This document shows, one piece after another, positions 14,514 to 21,957 of a DNA stretch of 25,717 nt. A program made the position numbers and the translations under genes. Origin of the DNA: DATJPD01 sp036394195 (GTDB lineage Bacteria > Pseudomonadota > Alphaproteobacteria > CACIAM-22H2); contig DASWFO010000295.1 in assembly GCA_036394195.1 (NCBI GenBank), positions 1 to 25,717 of the forward strand, in the 5' to 3' direction. Position 1 is the stretch's first letter. Every line of letters starts with the position of its first letter. The notes beneath the pieces are model-generated. The model had not been told where the DNA came from and ran no database searches. It saw nothing but the letters and a program-made list of their open reading frames with translations.

Positions 14514-15910
14514 GCCGCCACCCGGTTATGTTCGAGGATGAAGTCCTGGACCCGCTGCCGATCGTTCGGGAGAACGACCACGCGCTCGGGCCGCTGCATT
14601 AGATCGGCCAGCCGCGCCGGCAGGGCCGGCCTGATACCCGTCGCCCGCTCCACCGCATCGGGGAATTTCGCCGGATGCGCCGTCGCCACGGTGACCATCG
14701 GCACGGCGAGATCGCCGCGCTGCGCCCCCGCCGCCACGAGGCCGACGGCGGTATGGGGATCGACCAGCTCGCCGGTGGCGGCATGGCAGCGCCCGATCAT
14801 GGTCAGCGTCTCGTCGTCGCCGGCCCGGCAACCGGCGAACAGCCGCTTGAGCTTCGCATGCCGGGTCGGCGACAGCTTCAGCTCGCCGCGTCCGCGGAAG
14901 CGCTGCATCATCTCGGCGACCGACTTGCCGTTGCGCCCGGCGAGCTCGAACAGGAGGCGCTCGAAATTGCTGGACACCTGGATGTCCATGCTCGGCGACA
15001 GGCTGGGCGACACCGGCTCCATGGTCATGCTGCCGGTCACCAGCAGGCGGAACAGGATGTCGTTGCGGTTCGAGCCGACGACGAAGCGCTGGATCGGCAG
15101 GCCCATGCGCTGGGCGGCGTAGCCGGCGAAGATGTTCCCGAAATTGCCGGTCGGCACGGTGAAGGCGACGGCGCGGGCGGGAGCCCCCAGCGCCACAGCG
15201 GCCACGGCGTAGTACACGATCTGGGCCGCGATCCGCGCCCAGTTGATCGAGTTCACCGCCGACAGGTTGACGCGGCCGCGGAACTGCTCGTCGCCGAACA
15301 TCCCCTTCACGAGGTCCTGGCAATCGTCGAACGTGCCCTCGACGGCGATGTTGTGGACGTTCGGCGAGGTCACGGTCGTCATCTGCCGGCGCTGGACCTC
15401 GGAGACGCGGCCCTGCGGGTGCAGGATGAAGATCTCGATCGCCTCGCGGTCGCGGCACGCCTCGATCGCGGCCGAGCCGGTGTCGCCGGATGTGGCGCCG
15501 ACGATGGTGACGCGGGACCGCCGCCGGGCAAGCACGTGATCGAACAGACGGCCCACCACCTGCAGCGCATAGTCCTTGAAGGCCAGGGTCGGGCCGTGGA
15601 AGAGCTCGAGCAGCCAGTCGTTGGCGCCGATCTGCTTCAGCGGGGCGACCGCCGGATGATCGAAGCCCGCGTACGCGTCGCGGAGGATCGCCGCCAGGTC
15701 GGCCGCGGCAATCGTGTCGCCGACGAACGGTGTGAGGATGCGCAGCGCCGCCTCGGCATAGGGCAGGCCGGTCAGCGCCCGCCAATCGGCGGCCGAGAAT
15801 TTGGGCCACGCCTCCGGCACGTAGAGGCCGCCGTCGCGGGCCAAGCCCGACAACAGCACCTCGTCGAAGCCGAGGACTGGAGCCTCGCCGCGGGTGGAGA
15901 CATAACGCAT
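14510..15910 (-). CDS. thrC: Threonine synthase
   Basis: PLP enzyme that converts O-phosphohomoserine to threonine, the step after ThrB (6993-7952, elsewhere in the window). The PLP lysine is K112 in ELFHGPTLAFKDYALQ. The phosphate-binding GATSGDTGSAAIE and NSINWARIAAQ segments follow, then the GNFGNIFAGYAAQRMGLP loop. Length from the ATG at 15910 is 466 residues, as in long-form (E. coli/yeast-type) threonine synthases. A GTG at 15916 would add two residues. AGGCG precedes the ATG. Its stop overlaps the start of the M16 peptidase gene. The ~100 bases upstream, before the composite repeat, must hold its promoter; I see no confident boxes. Confidence 0.97.
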   Translation of the reverse strand: MRYVSTRGEAPVLGFDEVLLSGLARDGGLYVPEAWPKFSAADWRALTGLPYAEAALRILTPFVGDTIAAADLAAILRDAYAGFDHPAVAPLKQIGANDWLLELFHGPTLAFKDYALQVVGRLFDHVLARRRSRVTIVGATSGDTGSAAIEACRDREAIEIFILHPQGRVSEVQRRQMTTVTSPNVHNIAVEGTFDDCQDLVKGMFGDEQFRGRVNLSAVNSINWARIAAQIVYYAVAAVALGAPARAVAFTVPTGNFGNIFAGYAAQRMGLPIQRFVVGSNRNDILFRLLVTGSMTMEPVSPSLSPSMDIQVSSNFERLLFELAGRNGKSVAEMMQRFRGRGELKLSPTRHAKLKRLFAGCRAGDDETLTMIGRCHAATGELVDPHTAVGLVAAGAQRGDLAVPMVTVATAHPAKFPDAVERATGIRPALPARLADLMQRPERVVVLPNDRQRVQDFILEHNRVAA

Positions 15911-16040
15911 AAACACGCCTGGGGGTGGGCGGCTGGAAAGGGGGCGAGACTAGCCGCCGGGGACGGTCGCGGCAAGACGCGGGGCAGAGGCCGCCATGTG
16001 GCAGTTAAATACCTGTTTTGAAAAGCTTAATCGGCGACAT

Positions 16041-16197
16041 AACAGCCACAGACATAACAACCACAGAAGCACAGGGGCACCGTGGGCAGAAGAGATCGCA
16101 CCCTCCTCTACTCCGTAGCCTGCTACTCCGTAGCCTGCGCGCCTCTGTGGCGTTCCTGGATCGCGTCGTCGCCCGAAGCGGGCTCCTCGCGATGACG
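16041..16197. repeat. Composite nested inverted repeat, copy 3 (degenerate)
   Basis: Inner arms CCACAGAAGCACAGGGGCAC (16061-16080) and GCGCCTCTGTGGC (about 16139-16151), then a right outer arm reading CCTGGATCGCGTCGTCGCCC and ending GCGATGACG (to 16197), with its own hairpin GCCCGAAGCGGGC. The left outer arm is barely recognisable. The element starts six bases past the stop of the M32 gene on its 3' side. The order and type of modules match 6792-6933, although sequence identity is low. Confidence 0.6.
16109..16138. repeat. 15-base perfect tandem duplication
   Basis: TACTCCGTAGCCTGC occurs twice back to back inside composite repeat copy 3. The unit contains the small palindrome TAC-tcc-GTA. 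A recent slippage event is the simplest explanation. Confidence 0.9.
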
Positions 16198-16202
16198 CGG
16201 GG

Positions 16203-17693
16203 CTAATTCAAATACCGCGTCTTGAGGTGGCGCTTGTAGATCTCGGGGTCGAGCGGGCGGCCGGTGGCGGCGACGAGCAGGTCGCGGGTCGGCACCAGCG
16301 AGCCCTTGCCGTGGACGTTCTCCCGCAGCCACGCCATCAGCGGCGCGAAATCGCCGCGGCCGAGGGCCTGCGGAATCTCGGGCCGGGCCCGGCGCGCCGC
16401 ATCGAAGAGCTGCGCCGCGGTCATGGCGCCCAGCGTGTAGGTTGGGAAATAGCCCCACGATCCGCCCGGCCAGTGGATGTCCTGCAGACAGCCGTCGCGA
16501 TCGTCCGGCGGGACGATTCCGACGAGCTGCTTCATGCCCTCCGCCCAGGCGCCGGGCAGGTCGGCGAGCTTGAGGTCGCCGGCGACCAGGGCCCTCTCCA
16601 GCCGGTAGCGCAGGATGACGTGCGCGGGATAAGTCGCTTCGTCGGCGTCGACGCGGATCAGGCCGCGTTCGACCTTGGTGTAGATGCGGTAGAGGTTCTC
16701 CACCTCCCAGGCCGGCCCGCCGCCGGCGCCGAACGCCTCGGCGGCCAGCGGGCCCAGCCAGGCGATGAACTCGCGCGACCGGCAGGCCTGCATCTCCACC
16801 AGCAGCGACTGGCTTTCATGGACGCTCATGCCGCGCGCATGGCCGACCGGCTGATGCCGCCACTCGACCGGCAAGCCGCGCTCGTACATGGCGTGGCCGG
16901 TCTCGTGCAACACGCCCATCAGGCCGGGCATGAAGTCGGCTTCGTTCCAGCGCGTGGTGAGCCGGACATCGTCGGGGACGCCGCCGCAGAACGGATGCAG
17001 GCTGGTGTCCAGCCGCCCATGCGCGAAATCGAAGCCCACCGCTTCCATGAGCCGGCGCGCCAGCGCCTGCTGCTTGGCGGCGGGGAACGGTCCGGCCGGC
17101 CGCGTGGCTTTCGGATGGCGCGCCTGGCTCTCGATCGCCGCGTCGATGAACCCGGGCAGGAAGGCGGCGAGGCTGTCGAAGAGCGGCGTGATCTCGGCCG
17201 AGCGCCCGCCGGGCTCATACTCGTCCAGCAAGGTGTCGTAGGGAGAGAGCCCGAACGCGGCCGCTTTGATCTTCGCCGTCTCGCGCACCAGGTCGAGAAC
17301 GCGCTGCAGCAGCGGCAGCAGGCCGCGGAAATCATTGGCCGGGCGCGCCGTGCGCCAGCGCAGCTCGCATTCGGATTCGGCGCGCGAGCGCGCCTCGACC
17401 AGATCGGCGGGAAGGCAGGTGGCATGCCGCCACTCATGCTTCATCTCATTAAGGTTGGCCGTCTGCCACGGCGTCAAGCCCGGCTCGCGCTCCGCATTCG
17501 CCAGCAGATCGCCCAGCGCCGGATCGGTAAGCATCTGGTGGGCGAGCACCCGCAAGGTCGCCAGCTGCTCGGTGCGCGCCGCCGCCCCGCCGGTCGGCAT
17601 CAAGGTCTCCATGTCCCATTGCAGGACGCCGGCGGCTTCGCGCACGAGGTTGAGGCGCTTGAAACGGATTTCGAGCTCGGCGTAGGCAGTCAT
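16203..17693 (-). CDS. M32 metallocarboxypeptidase (carboxypeptidase Taq family)
   Basis: A 496-residue cytoplasmic zinc carboxypeptidase removing C-terminal residues from peptides. The zinc motif is H263-E-T-G-H267 (GVLHETGHAMYERG), and the third ligand should be E293 in VHESQSLLVE. Other M32 signatures are present: DTSLHPFCGG (about 229-238), DEATYPAHVILRY and GYFPTYTLGAM. Length is normal for the family (about 495-510). The ATG at 17693 is preceded by CCGGAG. It stands alone on the minus strand, bounded by a composite repeat at its 3' end, and is the last ordinary housekeeping-type gene before the relic-rich region at 17.7-22.0 kb. Confidence 0.96.
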   Translation of the reverse strand: MTAYAELEIRFKRLNLVREAAGVLQWDMETLMPTGGAAARTEQLATLRVLAHQMLTDPALGDLLANAEREPGLTPWQTANLNEMKHEWRHATCLPADLVEARSRAESECELRWRTARPANDFRGLLPLLQRVLDLVRETAKIKAAAFGLSPYDTLLDEYEPGGRSAEITPLFDSLAAFLPGFIDAAIESQARHPKATRPAGPFPAAKQQALARRLMEAVGFDFAHGRLDTSLHPFCGGVPDDVRLTTRWNEADFMPGLMGVLHETGHAMYERGLPVEWRHQPVGHARGMSVHESQSLLVEMQACRSREFIAWLGPLAAEAFGAGGGPAWEVENLYRIYTKVERGLIRVDADEATYPAHVILRYRLERALVAGDLKLADLPGAWAEGMKQLVGIVPPDDRDGCLQDIHWPGGSWGYFPTYTLGAMTAAQLFDAARRARPEIPQALGRGDFAPLMAWLRENVHGKGSLVPTRDLLVAATGRPLDPEIYKRHLKTRYLN

Positions 17694-17933
17694 AGGCGCT
17701 CCGGAGGTGCTGCTGGCGTTCGGATTGTGGCGGAATAATTTGGACGTTAACAGGGGGCATCAAACGGCCTTCAGCGCGAGCCGTCTTTAGAACCGTTTAA
17801 CGAAATCGCCGACCGATCCGTGTAGAATTTTTATGCCGGTCTCTCGAAATATGACGCATCGCGTGTGTGCGCCGGGCCAGCAGGTTGCGATTGACGCGGT
17901 CGAGGCCCGCGTTGTGATACCTGGGAGATCCGC

Positions 17934-18167
17934 ATGGTCGATCTGGTCGACATTGCTATTCCGGCCAATGCTCAAGCCGCTGCCGAGTCTCTGGGGCTTG
18001 CGGTTTCCCGCAGCGTGACCACCGGGACGCGGATTCGACAAATCCCGCGGGAAGACGCCGAGATCGCGGTCGCGTGTCTCCGCGACTGGGGCTTTTCCGC
18101 CCGCATCCTGGAGGATACGCCTCGATCGGAAGACCGATCCGGGCGCAGCATTAAGCCAGCAGCGTAG
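17934..18167 (+). CDS. Small hypothetical protein
   Basis: A 77-residue frame starting ATG at 17934 with a good ribosome site (GGGAGA, about eight bases upstream). Composition is plausible for a folded cytoplasmic alpha/beta protein, with a charged C-terminal tail; it has no signal peptide or membrane segment. A pattern like RIRQIPREDAEIAVACLRDW could be a helix. I do not recognise a family. It lies just left of the hflX relic, on the opposite strand. The 240 bases between it and the M32 gene hold no other gene that I can support. Confidence 0.45.
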   Translation: MVDLVDIAIPANAQAAAESLGLAVSRSVTTGTRIRQIPREDAEIAVACLRDWGFSARILEDTPRSEDRSGRSIKPAA

Positions 18168-18217
18168 AAGGCCTAGCCGATAGTGACCGCGAGCCGTCGT
18201 GGCTGATCGGTTGCTCT

Positions 18218-18368
18218 CAGGAAATGGCAAGGATTCTCCGCAGGCGCGCGATTACGCCGGGCAGGCCGCGCATCCTCATGATCCGACCGGCGTAGTCGTA
18301 GTCCTCGGAGAGCACGCGTGCGTTTGGTACACCTCGCGCGGCAACCCCTGCTTCGCATAGGGCAGCAC
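18218..18368 (-). pseudogene. Relic of the 3' end of an hflX-like gene
   Basis: This stretch matches the 3' end of the intact hflX (19159-19311) at roughly 89% of bases, including the stop codon. Translated on the minus strand it gives VLPYAKQGLPREVYQ, then after a 1-base deletion NARVLSEDYDYAGRIMRMRG and so on to LAIS and the stop. The intact gene reads VLPYAKQALLSEVYEN, ARVLSEDYDSAGRIMKVRG, LAIS. Some changes are conservative (K to R, A to V), so the copy was probably a working gene before it decayed. Similarity extends a few bases past the stop (from about 18206). Upstream homology ends sharply at 18368, 52 bases before the Popeye gene. Confidence 0.88.
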
Positions 18369-18420
18369 CAATCTCGCGCAGCCCGATCGACGGTTTGGCC
18401 GGCCATTTGGAGAGGGAATC

Positions 18421-19119
18421 ATGGAAGTTTTATTGAGAGACTTCCTGACCGATCAGATCTTCGGACTGAGCGGTCTGGCCAATCTCTCGAATTTCGCGGT
18501 TCTATTGGCCTTCTCGGTGCGAGACGTCCTCAAGTTGCGCGTTCTGGCGCTCGCGTCCGATGTGATGATCGTGCCGTACTACTATTTTCAGCACAAACCG
18601 CTCTGGCCGCCGATCTTCTGGGGAATGGCTTTCGTCATCGTCAACGGGGTTCGGACCGTGACTCTGATCTTGGAGAGGCGCCCTGTCATCCTGAGCGACA
18701 GGGAAGAGGAACTGCACCGCGTGGCATTTGGCTCCGTGGACAAGCGAGACTTCATAAAAATGGCGAGCCTTGCCCGCTGGGTCGACGTCTCGCCTGGCGA
18801 GGTGATCGTCAAAAAGGGTCGCCAGATATCTGACGCGATTGTCCTCATTTCCGGCGAAACTGAAGCGGTTCTCAGTGGCAAGACCATCTTTGCTTACCGT
18901 CCCGGACAGCTCATCGGGAATGTGAGTGCTTATAGTGGCCTCGCCAGTCCAGCGGACGTGGTGGCGCGGGGGCCCGCAAGGCTTGCCAAGTGGGATCTAG
19001 AGCACATGAGAGAGTTCACCGAGAGCAGGCCGAAACTCCGCGCCAAACTTCTGAAAATTATGAGCCATGATCTTGCCGCCAAATTGCACGAAAATCTCAC
19101 CAACCAGGGTCATTCCTGA
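18421..19119 (+). CDS. Popeye-domain membrane protein with cyclic-nucleotide-binding-like domain
   Basis: A 232-residue protein: a short N-terminus, about three membrane helices (about 16-34, 40-57, 63-84), then a cyclic-nucleotide-binding-like beta roll (about 105-222). The junction (FWGMAFVIVNGVRTVTLILE, RRPV, then a short acidic helix and FIKMASLARWVDVSPGEV) follows the pattern of vertebrate POPDC/Popeye proteins, which bind cAMP at membranes. The roll shows ISGETEAVLSG and PGQLIGNVSAYSG. The DSPE and FQVT motifs of animal cAMP-binding Popeye proteins, and the arginine of the Crp phosphate cassette, are not obvious, so ligand binding is unproven. A strong ribosome site (GGAGAGGGA) precedes the ATG. 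It lies between the hflX relic and the hflX 3' end, opposite to both. Confidence 0.75.
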   Translation: MEVLLRDFLTDQIFGLSGLANLSNFAVLLAFSVRDVLKLRVLALASDVMIVPYYYFQHKPLWPPIFWGMAFVIVNGVRTVTLILERRPVILSDREEELHRVAFGSVDKRDFIKMASLARWVDVSPGEVIVKKGRQISDAIVLISGETEAVLSGKTIFAYRPGQLIGNVSAYSGLASPADVVARGPARLAKWDLEHMREFTESRPKLRAKLLKIMSHDLAAKLHENLTNQGHS

Positions 19120-19158
19120 TCCACCACGCTCGTCCACGCTGTCGGCCATCAGTTGCGT

Positions 19159-20520
19159 TCACGAAATGGCAAGGGATCTCCGCAGCCGCGCGATCGCGCC
19201 GGGCAGGCCGCGCACCTTCATGATCCGACCGGCGGAGTCGTAGTCCTCGGAGAGCACGCGCGCGTTCTCGTACACCTCGCTCAGCAGCGCCTGCTTCGCA
19301 TAGGGCAGCACGAGGTGTTCCTCGACCATCGCAGCTTCGAAGAACGCGATGATCGCTTCGCGCAGTGCCGCCACGTCGCCGGGCGCCTTCGCGGATAGGA
19401 AAATCGCATCCGGGTGCTTCGCACGCAGGGCCGCGCGATCCCCTTCGCCGACGCGATCGATCTTGTTGAGGAGCAGGCGCGACGGGACGCCGTCTGCACC
19501 GATCTCGCGCAGCACGGAGCGGCTCACTTCGAGTTGCGATTCATATGTCGGATCGGATGCGTCGACGACGAACAACAGCAGCGATGCTTCGAGCGCCTCG
19601 TCGAGCGTTGATCGGAAGGACGCTACGAGATCGTGCGGCAGCTTCTTGATGAACCCGACCGTATCCGAGACGAGCACGCGCGGAACCGTCTCCGGATGCA
19701 GTGCCCGCACCGTCGTATCGAGCGTCGCGAAGAGCTTGTCCGCGACCAGCACCTCGCTGCCGGTGAGAGCCCGCATGAGTGAGGATTTCCCGGCGTTCGT
19801 ATACCCGACCAGCGCGACCCGGAGCTGATCGCGTCGCGCAAACCGACGCTGATCGTTGTTTCGCTGGATATTCTCCAGCTCCTCCTTCAGCTCCGCGAGG
19901 CGATCGCGGATCTTGCGTCGATCGAGCTCGAGATTGGATTCGCCCGCACCCGGGCCCTGCTGCCGCCCGCCGCCCGACGACGACTCTCGCAGGCGTGGCG
20001 AGACGTACTTCAATCGCGCGATCTCCACCTGCAGTTTCGCCTGGCGGCTATGCGCGTGACGGTGGAAGATCTCCACGATCACGCCGGTCCGATCGAGCAC
20101 CTGGGCGCCGGTCGCGCGCTCGAGGTTGCGTGCCTGGCTCGGCGAGATGTCGTGATCGACGATCACGAACTCCGGTCTCGGCGGCGAATCCGGATCGAGG
20201 TCGACCCGCGGCGCGTTCGGCTTCTTTTCGTCGGCACCCTCAAAGCGCTCGCGGGCCTTCGACTTCCGCGGGGGTGCCATCGATCCGACGACGCCCCTCC
20301 CGCCGGTGATCGCCGCGAGGTCCTGAAGCCGCCCCTTGCCGAGCACCGCCTCGCCGCCGATCGCGTCGCGCTTCTGGGACATCGTGCCGACGACCGCGTA
20401 ACCGAGCGTCTTCACGAGGCGGCCGAGCTCCTCGAGGCTCGCGGCGTGCGAGACGTCGTCGACGCCGGGGACCTGAATCCCGACGAGTATAGCGCGCGGC
20501 ACGGGCGGTTTGGTTTCCAT
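19159..20520 (-). CDS. hflX: Ribosome-associated GTPase HflX
   Basis: GTPase that binds 50S subunits and, in other bacteria, splits stalled or heat-damaged ribosomes. An N-terminal HflX domain (VLGKGRLQDLAAI; FVIVDHDISPSQARNLE) leads to a coiled stretch (about 203-232, LDRRKIRDRLAELKEELENI). The G domain follows, with P-loop GYTNAGKS (245-252), DTVGFI (292-297) and NKID (358-361). A charged 30-residue insertion (about 88-120, MAPPRKSKARERFEG onward) interrupts the N-terminal domain and is unusual for alphaproteobacteria. I used the ATG at 20520; a GTG at 20538 would add six residues, and neither has a clear ribosome site. Not beside hfq, its usual neighbour. Its last ~49 codons are duplicated as the relic at 18218-18368. 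Confidence 0.95.
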   Translation of the reverse strand: METKPPVPRAILVGIQVPGVDDVSHAASLEELGRLVKTLGYAVVGTMSQKRDAIGGEAVLGKGRLQDLAAITGGRGVVGSMAPPRKSKARERFEGADEKKPNAPRVDLDPDSPPRPEFVIVDHDISPSQARNLERATGAQVLDRTGVIVEIFHRHAHSRQAKLQVEIARLKYVSPRLRESSSGGGRQQGPGAGESNLELDRRKIRDRLAELKEELENIQRNNDQRRFARRDQLRVALVGYTNAGKSSLMRALTGSEVLVADKLFATLDTTVRALHPETVPRVLVSDTVGFIKKLPHDLVASFRSTLDEALEASLLLFVVDASDPTYESQLEVSRSVLREIGADGVPSRLLLNKIDRVGEGDRAALRAKHPDAIFLSAKAPGDVAALREAIIAFFEAAMVEEHLVLPYAKQALLSEVYENARVLSEDYDSAGRIMKVRGLPGAIARLRRSLAIS

Positions 20521-20904
20521 GATCGGGGGAGGTAGCACGAATCGCGCAGGAGCGCGGGGAATTCCACACCTGAATCCACTTCTATCGACAGACGGCGTTA
20601 AGGCGCCACGTGGAATTGGCGGCTCAGTCTAAGACTCTCATAAAGATTGGGCGGTGGCGTGGTGACTGACTCAGCGCTTACTAGCTGCAGCCCGCCCGCA
20701 GGAACGTGAGCGCCAGCTCCCGGTGGCCTACACCGGATCGTTACCCATCAGCTCATCCTAATCACCCCAAGCTTTTCGCTGGCTTCAGGTCAATAGTCAC
20801 CATGGCTTCACTCGGTGAGGCGCATAATCGACACGGCCGCTAAGTTGATTCACGAGAAGCAAATTCTTGTCGGCCAAAGTACGTTTTCTTCCTGACCGCT
20901 GGGG
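20521..20904. other. Non-coding stretch upstream of hflX
   Basis: I see no gene, tRNA or clear promoter here. A short inverted repeat (CGCCA/TGGCG, near 20606-20624) and the palindrome CCACGTGG are present but unremarkable. Composition is AT-richer and stop codons are frequent in all frames, as expected of decayed DNA. Confidence 0.4.
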
Positions 20905-21339
20905 GTGATGCTGGCACCGGTGCTCCGCTGGCTGGTGCCGATCTGCGCCGGCAATATCTGGGCCGAGGATCTGCTGCTGAAGCTGCGCCGCCACCGGGCG
21001 CTGAAAAGCGGATTTAAGGACTTCAACGGCCTGCCAGAGAGCATATCGGACCGGCGCGCCGAGGGCGCGCTCAAGGTGCCGATGCGGGTGCCGCGCCTGC
21101 CCGGCTGCCCGATCGACGACAAGCCGGTCGAGGTCGTGTACCAGATCCAGCGCCGCGCTTTTTTGCCCCGGCGCTTCGAGAGAGTTTCGAAACGCAATTG
21201 CAAGAATCCGATATCGGTGGCCGCGTCCGGCCGTCAAAACGAAGCCGCGGCTCGTAGGTTCGGCGGATCGCCTGACCTTCGGGAAGGAACCTTTGCCGCA
21301 AATGGTCCCTCGCACGATACACCGGTAAAGGAGAAGAAG
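20905..21339 (+). CDS. Unrecognised reading frame, possibly a gene remnant
   Basis: An open frame from GTG 20905 / ATG 20908, with GGGGG just upstream, running without a stop into the transpeptidase relic that follows. The first ~95 residues have balanced composition (for example LVPICAGNIWAEDLLLKLRR and DKPVEVVYQIQRRAFLPRRF); after about residue 100 it looks like random translation. It matches no family I know. The antisense frames are Arg/Ser- or His/Gln-rich and less convincing. It may be a fragment of a mobile or phage gene, or not coding at all. Confidence 0.22.
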
Positions 21340-21598
21340 ATGTTGAAGACTACGTGGAAAAAAAGCGCCGGAGTCGTCCTCGTCGGCAGCGCCTTGCTGA
21401 TCGGAGCTTGCGCAGGCCGCCGGTGTCGCACCCGGCGGCGATATCGAGATTCACGGCATGCCGGAGGCCTACGGCACCTACGATCCCATCGTGTTCCTGA
21501 AGGACTGGACTGACGGCTGCATCGCGGTCAGCAACCGTACGATGGACGAGATCTGGACGAGAGTGCGCCTCGATACGGCCGTCGACATCATCGCCTAG
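21340..21598 (+). pseudogene. Shortened, frameshifted L,D-transpeptidase (YkuD) relic
   Basis: A perfect ribosome site (AAAGGAG) precedes ATG 21340 and a signal sequence, MLKTTWKKSAGVVLVGSALL, ending IGACA. About 25 codons in, the frame changes by one base. From there the other frame reads AGVAPGGDIEIHGMP and LKDWTDGCIAVSNRTMDEIW to a TAG at 21598. The second part is the catalytic end of the YkuD family, which forms 3-3 peptidoglycan cross-links: IHG histidine and DGCIAV cysteine are both kept. The first ~80 residues of the catalytic domain are missing, so this is a deletion product as well as a frameshift. A sequencing error could explain the frameshift but not the missing domain. Confidence 0.8.
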
Positions 21599-21957
21599 GC
21601 GCGGCTCGAAACAGGGACGCCCTCATCGGCTATTGGGAATGATCCGGTTTAGTGGTGAGCCAGCCGCTTTTGGACGCTGCGCCGACCCACACTTCGGCAT
21701 ACCGAACCGGTATCGTCATTCCTAAGCACAGAAGCAGCATAGTCAATAAAGAAACAGCGTTTAAATTTGTAGAGCACGTCCTTGCCAAGGACGGGCTCTA
21801 CCAGTGACTACGTTGTTGGCGCGGAACGCGTTATGGGCTGCCCTAAAAGTGCGTTGTCCCCGCCGTGTCCCCGCTTTTGTACACAAAATTTTTTGGACAT
21901 GTGACGGGGATCGGCAGGCGCCGATGCCGGGTAAATCCGCGGCTTTTCGAGATAGAT
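21599..21957. other. Non-coding stretch between the transpeptidase relic and the tRNA-Lys fragment
   Basis: No convincing gene. A ~50-codon plus-strand frame ends at about 21806 with the peptide KFVEHVLAKDGLYQ, but it has no good start and its end coincides with a hairpin (21769-21801). Near 21855-21910 there are GTCCCCGC repeats followed by an A/T-rich GTACACAAAATTTTTTGGAC, a kind of sequence often seen beside integration sites. No integrase is visible. Confidence 0.4.
21769..21801. other. Strong hairpin resembling a tRNA-Gly(GCC) anticodon arm
   Basis: GTAGAGC (21769-21775) pairs with GCTCTAC (21795-21801), and inside these GTCCTT pairs with AAGGAC around GCC. The left part, GAGCACGTCCTTGCCAAGG, matches what I remember of the D-stem and anticodon arm of alphaproteobacterial tRNA-Gly(GCC). 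No acceptor or T arm is present. It could be a tRNA fragment with an inverted end, or a free-standing hairpin. Confidence 0.4.

Noticed and set aside
13221..15122. 633-codon plus-strand open frame opposite the M16 peptidase and thrC genes
   Set aside because: Spans two real genes on the other strand and has shadow-type composition.
14675..16021. 448-codon plus-strand open frame opposite thrC
   Set aside because: Antisense shadow; thrC has all its active-site motifs on the minus strand.
16227..17738. 503-codon plus-strand open frame opposite the M32 gene
   Set aside because: Antisense shadow; the minus strand carries HETGH and the other M32 motifs.
18173..18406. 77-codon minus-strand open frame over the hflX relic
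   Set aside because: Wrong frame for the HflX similarity; the HflX-like peptide needs another frame plus a 1-base correction.
21808..21897. Short minus-strand frame beginning MSKKFCVQKRGHGG beside the tRNA-Lys fragment, considered as an integrase start
   Set aside because: Only 29 codons, no integrase motif, and the similarity to integrase leaders is too vague to support.
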